From assembly GCA_013812995.1 (NCBI GenBank), contig JACCSL010000256.1, positions 1-7,518 of the forward strand: 7,518 nucleotides of DNA, written 5' to 3'. Each line of letters begins with the position of its first letter. The stretch's first letter is position 1. This DNA comes from Ardenticatenales bacterium. Lineage in GTDB: Bacteria; Chloroflexota; Anaerolineae; Ardenticatenales; Ardenticatenaceae. The notes below the pieces were generated by a model, which had not been told where the DNA came from, ran no database searches, and was given only the letters and a program-made list of their open reading frames with translations. The position numbers were made by a program, and so were the translations under genes. Below are positions 1-7,518 of the stretch, one piece after another.

Positions 1-126
1 CGCCCAGCCCTTCTTCGACAGCGTCTTGGTGATCGCCGCCGTCAGGGACGTTTTACCGTGGTCCACGTGCCCAATCGTCCCGATGTTCACGTGCGGCTTG
101 TTGCGTACAAATTTTTCCTTGCCCAT
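1..126 (-). CDS. tuf: Elongation factor Tu, N-terminal 42 residues (cut by window edge)
   Basis: EF-Tu is the GTPase that carries aminoacyl-tRNA to the ribosomal A site. Only the first 42 codons lie in the window; the frame is open to base 1. The visible protein begins [20 protein letters not shown] and continues with [24 protein letters not shown] at residues 19-26 is the P-loop (G1) that binds GTP phosphates, and the flanking [16 protein letters not shown] is diagnostic for EF-Tu. The ATG at 124-126 is preceded 7 bases upstream by AGAGAGG. It lies 51 bases downstream of the fusA stop, the usual fusA-tuf order of a str operon, so co-transcription is likely. Whether this is the only tuf copy in the genome cannot be told. 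Confidence 0.97.
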   Translation of the reverse strand, partial: MGKEKFVRNKPHVNIGTIGHVDHGKTSLTAAITKTLSKKGWA

Positions 127-133
127 GAAAGAA

Positions 134-140
134 CCTCTCT
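134..140 (-). promoter_or_regulatory. Shine-Dalgarno site of tuf
   Basis: AGAGAGG on the minus strand sits 7 bases before the ATG at 126 and supports that start. The 51-base fusA-tuf gap (127-177) otherwise shows only a weak 5-bp AT-rich hairpin (145-161), and no convincing promoter. Confidence 0.75.
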
Positions 141-177
141 TAAAAACTTGGTCTGAAAGTTGATCGTTTGGGGTGAC

Positions 178-2253
178 TTACTTGCGCTTGCCTGCAATAA
201 CCTCGTCCGCCAGATTCTTGGGGAGAGCTTCGTAGCGCGCAAACTCCATCGAGAAGACCCCACGGCCACTCGTGCTTGAGCGCAGGTCGGTGGCATAGCC
301 AAACATCTCGCTCAATGGGACAAAGCTACGGACAGTGGTGCTACCATCGCCGCGAGGCTCCATACCCTCAATCTGACCTCGGCGACTGGATAGATCACCT
401 ACAATCGACCCTGTGTACTCATCTGGTATGACCACTTCAACCCTCATCAAGGGCTCCATGATAACAGGACCAGCCTTGGGAACCGCTTCTTTCAACGCGA
501 GAGAGCCAGCAATCTTGAAGGCCATTTCAGACGAGTCAACGTCGTGGTAGGACCCATCAATGACGCGAGCTTTCACATCGACCATCGGATAGCCAGCGAT
601 GATTCCACCTTCCAGGGACTCTCGGATGCCCTGCTGGATGGCCGGGATGTATTCCTTGGGGATGGAACCACCCACGATGCCGTTCTCGAAGACAAATCCT
701 TCGCCGAGATTCGCCGGACTAAACTCTACCGTGCAGTCGCCAAACTGCCCCTTACCACCCGTCTGGCGCTTATAGAGCCCGCGCGAAGTGACGGGGCGGG
801 TGATGGTTTCGCGGTAGGCAACCTGGGGACGACCAACCTGGGCGCTCACCTTGAACTCGCGCATCAAGCGATCCACCAGTACTTCAAGGTGCAGCTCGCC
901 CATACCGGCAATCTCTGTCTGACCACTATCCGGGTTGTTTTCAACGCGAAATGTCGGGTCCTCTTCTGCCAAGCGGCGCAGGCCTTCAGACATTTTATCC
1001 TGATCTGCCTTGGAGTTGGGCTCGATGGCGACCCGGATGACAGGCTCAGGGAAGGTTATCTTCTCAAGGACGATAGGATTATCGGAATCCGCGAGGGTAT
1101 CTCCGGTGAAGGTATTTTTGGGGCCAAGAATGGCACCAATGTCCCCAGCCCGAATCTCAGTGATATCTTCTCGGCTGTTGGCATGGAGGCGAACCATACG
1201 ACCGATGCGCTCTCGTTTGCCCTGGGTCGTATTAGCCAGTGTGTCCCCTGTCTTCAAAATACCGGAGTACACCCGCACAAAGGCGAGGCGTCCCACATAG
1301 GGATCCACAGCAATCTTGAAGGCCAAGGCTGCCACTGGCGCATTGACATCGGGTGCGCGAGTGAGGAACTCCTCTACGTCATCCGGATCGGTACCCTTGA
1401 CAGGCTCCACATCCATCGGGGAGGGCAGGTAGTCCACAACCGCATCGAGGAGGGGCTGAACACCCTTATTGCGCAGGGCAGAACCACAGAGGATAGGAAC
1501 TAGCTTATTCGCCAGCGTTGCGCGGCGCAGAGCAGCCATCAGTTCCTCACTGGAAATCTCTTCCCCCTCAAGGTACTTCAGGGTCAGTTCTTCGTCGGTC
1601 TCTGCAATCCTCTCAATCATCTCCTCGCGCGCGGTTACTACCTCGTCCGCCATATCGCTCGGGATGGCGCTCTTCTCACTCTGTGCACCGAGTTCGTCTG
1701 TGTAAATAAGAGCAGTGTTCTCAATGAGATCGATGATGCCCCGGAAGGTATCTTCGACGCCGATGGGGAGCTGAATTCGTACGGGCTTCCCATTCAGACG
1801 ATCTATAATCATCTGAATCGTACGCTCAAAATTCGCGCCGGTGCGATCCATCTTGTTGATGAAGCAGATGCGCGGCACGCTGTATCGATCTGCCTGACGC
1901 CAAACTGTTTCGGACTGAGGTTCGACCCCAGCCACGGCATCGAAAACCACCACACCACCGTCGAGCACGCGTAGAGAACGCTGAACCTCAACCGTGAAGT
2001 CAATGTGCCCAGGGGTGTCGATCAGGTTAATCTGATGGTCACGCCATTCGGTAGTGGTGGCAGCCGCCGTAATCGTGATACCACGCTCACGTTCCTGTTC
2101 CATCCAGTCCATGGTGGCCGCACCCTCGTGAACCTCGCCAATGCGATGGGTCTTGTGGGTGTAAAACAGGATGCGCTCGCTGGTGGTTGTTTTGCCAGCG
2201 TCAATATGGGCGATAACGCCAATATTGCGAATCTTATCCAGACTAATACTCAT
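178..2253 (-). CDS. fusA: Elongation factor G
   Basis: EF-G is the cytoplasmic GTPase that drives translocation and, with RRF, ribosome recycling. The 691-residue length fits the family. GTPase motifs are in order: G1 AHIDAGKT (15-22), G2 RGIT (57-60), G3 DTPGH (79-83, His83 being the catalytic histidine), G4 NKMD (133-136) and G5 GSAL (257-260). Domain II follows around residues 300-390. Domains III-V contain the conserved GGKGQFG segment of domain IV and the tip loop [11 protein letters not shown] (His570 region), which enters the decoding centre. The C-terminal domain V has the [15 protein letters not shown] motif. The start [12 protein letters not shown] is the normal EF-G N-terminus and has AAGGA 7 bases upstream. 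It lies 44 bases after rpsG and 51 before tuf, in the str operon. It resembles canonical EF-G rather than the divergent EF-G2 paralogues. No disruption was seen. Confidence 0.99.
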   Translation of the reverse strand: MSISLDKIRNIGVIAHIDAGKTTTSERILFYTHKTHRIGEVHEGAATMDWMEQERERGITITAAATTTEWRDHQINLIDTPGHIDFTVEVQRSLRVLDGGVVVFDAVAGVEPQSETVWRQADRYSVPRICFINKMDRTGANFERTIQMIIDRLNGKPVRIQLPIGVEDTFRGIIDLIENTALIYTDELGAQSEKSAIPSDMADEVVTAREEMIERIAETDEELTLKYLEGEEISSEELMAALRRATLANKLVPILCGSALRNKGVQPLLDAVVDYLPSPMDVEPVKGTDPDDVEEFLTRAPDVNAPVAALAFKIAVDPYVGRLAFVRVYSGILKTGDTLANTTQGKRERIGRMVRLHANSREDITEIRAGDIGAILGPKNTFTGDTLADSDNPIVLEKITFPEPVIRVAIEPNSKADQDKMSEGLRRLAEEDPTFRVENNPDSGQTEIAGMGELHLEVLVDRLMREFKVSAQVGRPQVAYRETITRPVTSRGLYKRQTGGKGQFGDCTVEFSPANLGEGFVFENGIVGGSIPKEYIPAIQQGIRESLEGGIIAGYPMVDVKARVIDGSYHDVDSSEMAFKIAGSLALKEAVPKAGPVIMEPLMRVEVVIPDEYTGSIVGDLSSRRGQIEGMEPRGDGSTTVRSFVPLSEMFGYATDLRSSTSGRGVFSMEFARYEALPKNLADEVIAGKRK

Positions 2254-2260
2254 GGTTTGA

Positions 2261-2265
2261 TCCTT
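2261..2265 (-). promoter_or_regulatory. Shine-Dalgarno site of fusA
   Basis: AAGGA on the minus strand is 7 bases upstream of the fusA ATG at 2253. The short rpsG-fusA gap fits translation within one mRNA. Confidence 0.75.
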
Positions 2266-2288
2266 CTTGCCAGGAGATCACGCTACTG

Positions 2289-2305
2289 GCTGGTCGATTA
2301 CCAGC
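2289..2305 (-). repeat. Small hairpin spanning the rpsG stop codon
   Basis: A perfect 6-bp inverted repeat (GCTGGT / ACCAGC, 5-base loop) brackets the rpsG TAA stop at 2298-2300. It has no T-tract, so it is not an intrinsic terminator. It could affect translational coupling to fusA or mRNA processing, but a repeat this short can arise by chance. Confidence 0.3.
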
Positions 2306-2768
2306 GGAAATGGCTGTAAGCCTTGTTCGCTTCCGCCATACGATGTGTATCTTCCTTCTTCTTCACGGCAGAGCCCGTGTTGTTGTAGGCATCGATCAAC
2401 TCGTTGGCGAGTTTCTCTGCCATTGAGCGACCATTGCGGTTACGGGCTGCCCCCACAAGCCAGCGCAGGGCCAGGCTCTGGCGGCGATTGGCGGGGATCT
2501 CCATGGGGACCTGGTAGGTGGACCCACCCACTCGACGCGGGCGAACCTCCATCAGCGGGGTGATATTGCGCACCGCCTGTTCGAAGACCGTAATGCCGGG
2601 CTGGCTCAATCGTTCTTCGGCAATGGTCACGGCCTCATAGAAGATACTCTGAGACGTACTTTTCTTGCCCATAATCATGAGCTTGTTGATAAAACGACCT
2701 GCGAGTTCGCTCCCAAACTTGGGATCCGGAGCAACCTCGCGTCGGGGTGCTCGACCACGTCGCGACAT
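2298..2768 (-). CDS. rpsG: Small ribosomal subunit protein S7 (uS7)
   Basis: S7 is a primary binder of the 3' major domain of 16S rRNA that nucleates assembly of the 30S head and lies near the E site. At 156 residues the length is canonical. The start [12 protein letters not shown] is typical. The family signature includes KLMIMGKKS (29-37). The beta-hairpin [14 protein letters not shown] (75-88) and the conserved [15 protein letters not shown] and [15 protein letters not shown] segments are present, and the protein ends AYSHFRW as usual. The ATG at 2768 has AAAGGAG 7 bases upstream. The gene follows rpsL after an unusually long 208-base structured spacer and precedes fusA by 44 bases. In E. 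coli S7 is the translational repressor of this operon, so the upstream spacer is the obvious place for feedback. That role is inferred here. Confidence 0.99.
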   Translation of the reverse strand: MSRRGRAPRREVAPDPKFGSELAGRFINKLMIMGKKSTSQSIFYEAVTIAEERLSQPGITVFEQAVRNITPLMEVRPRRVGGSTYQVPMEIPANRRQSLALRWLVGAARNRNGRSMAEKLANELIDAYNNTGSAVKKKEDTHRMAEANKAYSHFRW

Positions 2769-2775
2769 TGATAAA

Positions 2776-2782
2776 CTCCTTT
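2776..2782 (-). promoter_or_regulatory. Shine-Dalgarno site of rpsG
   Basis: AAAGGAG is the strongest ribosome binding site in the window, 7 bases before the rpsG ATG. It lies about 25 bases downstream of the end of the structured spacer RNA and is not itself inside an obvious stem. Confidence 0.85.
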
Positions 2783-2806
2783 AAGATTGATGTCCGTCGA
2801 AAGGCA

Positions 2807-2962
2807 TAAAAACACCCTCGCTAGTGGAATAACCGTAGACACAGGCTAAGCATGTATCGAACAAGGCTGTTGTTCGACCCCACCGCGAGGGAGCTTGTTT
2901 GCTCTGTTTGTGGATGTACCGAGGTACATCGTTGCGAGTCTACGGTTCGTGCAAAGATTGCA
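2807..2962 (-). promoter_or_regulatory. Putative pseudoknotted regulatory RNA in the rpsL-rpsG spacer
   Basis: Most of the 208-base gap between rpsL and rpsG is built of perfect inverted repeats. In mRNA order they are: a 5-bp hairpin (2950-2962); A1 (2938-2947, AACCGTAGAC), which pairs over 10 bp with A2 (2831-2840, GTCTACGGTT); an 8-base-arm hairpin GATGTACC/GGTACATC (2913-2930), best drawn as 7 bp with a CUCG loop; a 4-bp hairpin (2891-2904); B1 (2885-2891, CCCTCGC), which pairs over 7 bp with B2 (2815-2821, GCGAGGG); and an 8-bp hairpin TCGAACAA/TTGTTCGA with a 5-base loop (2857-2877). The order A1-B1-A2-B2 is interleaved, so A and B together make a pseudoknot closing a branched junction. 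B2 is followed directly by TGTTTTT, as in an intrinsic terminator. No sizeable coding frame with a start signal is evident. Location suggests control of rpsG-fusA-tuf, by analogy to E. coli S7 feedback. Ligand and mechanism are unknown. Confidence 0.6.
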
Positions 2963-2976
2963 GCGGAACCTATAAA

Positions 2977-3405
2977 TTACTTCTTCTTCGCTTTAGCTCT
3001 CTTTGTACCATACTTGCTGCGACCACGCTTGCGATCCTGCACGCCACCACAGTCCAGGGCTCCACGCACAATGTGATAGCGAACGCCGGGCAGGTCCTTC
3101 ACACGACCACCGCGCACCAGCACCACGTTATGTTCCTGAAGGGCATGGCCCTCACCAGGAATGTAGGCTGTGATTTCAACACCGTTGGTAAGCCGAACAC
3201 GGGCAATCTTACGAAGTGCCGAGTTGGGCTTCTTGGGAGTCGCTGTTCTCACGTTTGTACAAACACCACGTCGTTGAGGGGCACCCTTTGGGTTACGAAG
3301 GGGACGACCCTTGATGGCGTTGTAGTTCACGCGGAATGCAGGAGCCTTGCTCTTCTTCTTGCCCTGCTTGCGACCTTTGCGAATCAATTGATTAATGGTT
3401 GGCAC
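2977..3405 (-). CDS. rpsL: Small ribosomal subunit protein S12 (uS12)
   Basis: S12 sits at the decoding centre of the 30S subunit and helps control accuracy. The 142-residue product starts at GTG ([15 protein letters not shown] in the literal translation), matching the usual [11 protein letters not shown] start. AAGGGG lies 8 bases upstream. The frame is open further 5' to an ATG at 3531, but that extension runs through leader hairpins and resembles nothing in S12. The signature [10 protein letters not shown] begins at residue 57, and [13 protein letters not shown] at 99-111. The streptomycin-determining lysines (Lys59 and Lys103 here, equivalent to E. coli Lys43 and Lys88 counting Met) are both wild type, so no target-based streptomycin resistance is predicted. 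Asp104 is the residue methylthiolated in many bacteria. The protein has the longer N-terminal region (residues about 13-43) seen in many non-proteobacterial S12 proteins and a lysine-rich tail. It is the first gene of this str operon. Confidence 0.98.
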   Translation of the reverse strand: MPTINQLIRKGRKQGKKKSKAPAFRVNYNAIKGRPLRNPKGAPQRRGVCTNVRTATPKKPNSALRKIARVRLTNGVEITAYIPGEGHALQEHNVVLVRGGRVKDLPGVRYHIVRGALDCGGVQDRKRGRSKYGTKRAKAKKK

Positions 3406-3550
3406 AAACAGTTCCCCTTCTAAACCTACATGCGCATTCTGCTTTTGACATGAACGGACGGTCGCAAACCATACAGCGACCGTCCGCCGAGATACAATGC
3501 TACTACAAATCTTGATGAGTCCCGGTTTCAAGTGTAAGGGGACTCACAAG
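3406..3550 (-). promoter_or_regulatory. Structured 5' leader of the rpsL operon mRNA
   Basis: From the predicted transcription start (about 3544-3549) to rpsL there are roughly 140 bases with two strong hairpins. Hairpin I (3511-3550) pairs TGAGTCCC with GGGACTCA, extended by CTTG/CAAG across one bulged base, around a 15-base loop. Hairpin II (3455-3486) pairs CGGACGGTCGC with GCGACCGTCCG (11 bp) around a 10-base loop. Neither is followed by a T-run, so they do not look like simple terminators. The AAACC in loop I can pair with GGTTT in loop II or with another GGTTT just before the Shine-Dalgarno site (3422-3426). This suggests a regulatory leader. What it senses is unknown, and stability against RNases is an alternative role. 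Confidence 0.55.
3414..3419 (-). promoter_or_regulatory. Shine-Dalgarno site of rpsL, deciding a GTG start
   Basis: AAGGGG on the minus strand is 8 bases upstream of GTG 3403-3405. It fixes the rpsL start, since no in-frame ATG exists near the conserved [10 protein letters not shown]. The same bases can pair with TCCCCTT in the 5' leader (3536-3542). Confidence 0.75.
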
Positions 3551-3555
3551 CGGGG

Positions 3556-3584
3556 ATAATATCACAGCGTATTCTAGCTGTCAA
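3556..3584 (-). promoter_or_regulatory. Promoter of the rpsL-rpsG-fusA-tuf operon
   Basis: A perfect -35 box TTGACA (3579-3584) and a -10 box TATTAT (3556-3561, one mismatch to TATAAT) are separated by exactly 17 bases on the minus strand. Transcription would start near 3544-3549, about 140 bases before rpsL. This is the best sigma70-type promoter seen in the gaps of the window. It means the str genes need not depend on read-through from rpoB. The right arm of a long inverted repeat fills the spacer between the boxes. Confidence 0.8.
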
Positions 3585-3616
3585 AATAATCTCTCTGTAG
3601 GCTAGAATACGCTATG
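3563..3616 (-). repeat. Long inverted repeat after rpoB, overlapping the promoter
   Basis: CATAGCGTATTCTAGC (3601-3616) and GCTAGAATACGCTGTG (3563-3578) form a 16-bp stem with a single U-G wobble and a 22-base loop when read as minus-strand RNA. It begins 18 bases after the rpoB stop. As plus-strand RNA the wobble would be a C-A mismatch, which slightly favours a minus-strand RNA role. It may mark the 3' end of the rpoB transcript or block read-through, but it lacks a following T-tract. As DNA it places one half-site exactly between the -35 and -10 boxes and could serve as an operator. Confidence 0.65.
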
Positions 3617-3634
3617 CGGTACTTCTTATACCCC

Positions 3635-7518
<3,884 letters not shown>

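Noticed and set aside
145..161. Possible terminator between fusA and tuf
   Set aside because: The stem is only 5 AT-rich base pairs with a short T-run. It is too weak, and tuf is expected to be co-transcribed.
544..1503. 319-codon plus-strand open frame antisense to fusA
   Set aside because: It lies wholly opposite conserved EF-G codons, encodes no recognisable protein motif, and has no supporting promoter or ribosome site. It is a coding shadow.
2769..2976. tRNA or other classical RNA gene in the rpsL-rpsG spacer
   Set aside because: TTCGA occurs, but inside an 8-bp hairpin arm and not as a T-loop. No acceptor stem or anticodon arm of the right geometry could be drawn.
2899..3423. 174-codon plus-strand frame across rpsL and the spacer
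   Set aside because: It is antisense to rpsL and the structured RNA, with no start signal or recognisable domain.
3455..3486. 11-bp hairpin II as an intrinsic terminator before rpsL
   Set aside because: The stem is strong, but the bases after it in the minus-strand RNA are TTCATGTCAAAA, not a T-tract. It is kept as a leader hairpin only.
3406..3531. Upstream ATG at 3531 as the rpsL start (adds 42 residues)
   Set aside because: The extension runs through both leader hairpins and is unlike any S12 N-terminus. GTG 3405 has a well-placed AAGGGG and gives the standard [10 protein letters not shown] start.

Overview
The window holds part of a bacterial core information-processing locus, with every gene on the minus strand. 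In transcription order (right to left) it contains rpoB (RNA polymerase beta subunit, cut by the right edge), rpsL (ribosomal protein S12), rpsG (S7), fusA (elongation factor G) and the first 42 codons of tuf (EF-Tu, cut by the left edge). The last four genes are the classic str operon. No mobile elements, CRISPR arrays, tRNA or rRNA genes were seen. The large plus-strand open frames are shadows of these conserved genes. Protein style (long S12, RpoB rifampicin region, EF-G G domain), a medium GC content by eye, and a large insertion in beta suggest a Chloroflexota-like bacterium, possibly near Ktedonobacteria. This placement is from memory and is not certain.

Right to left: rpoB fills 3635-7518 and lacks only its extreme N-terminus. 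The 229-base gap 3406-3634 carries a long inverted repeat, a near-consensus sigma70-type promoter (TTGACA, 17 bases, TATTAT) reading into rpsL, and an rpsL leader with two strong hairpins. rpsL starts at GTG 3405 and ends at 2977. A 208-base gap (2769-2976) between rpsL and rpsG holds several perfect inverted repeats, two of them interleaved as in a pseudoknot and the last followed by a T-rich tract. rpsG (2298-2768), fusA (178-2253) and tuf (126 to beyond base 1) follow with short gaps of 44 and 51 bases. Each start has a Shine-Dalgarno sequence 7-8 bases upstream.

Together these genes make the catalytic beta subunit of RNA polymerase, two small-subunit ribosomal proteins and the two elongation GTPases, so their output is expected to be balanced with ribosome production. 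In E. coli, S7 represses its operon by binding the rpsL-rpsG intercistronic mRNA. The structured spacer here lies in the same place but looks like an independent design. The most noteworthy points are (1) that putative pseudoknotted RNA, (2) an rpsL leader whose first hairpin can alternatively pair with the rpsL Shine-Dalgarno region, (3) absence of rpoC between rpoB and rpsL, with a dedicated promoter in its place, (4) beta-subunit substitutions at several rifampicin-contact positions, and (5) an approximately 165-residue lineage-specific segment in beta.
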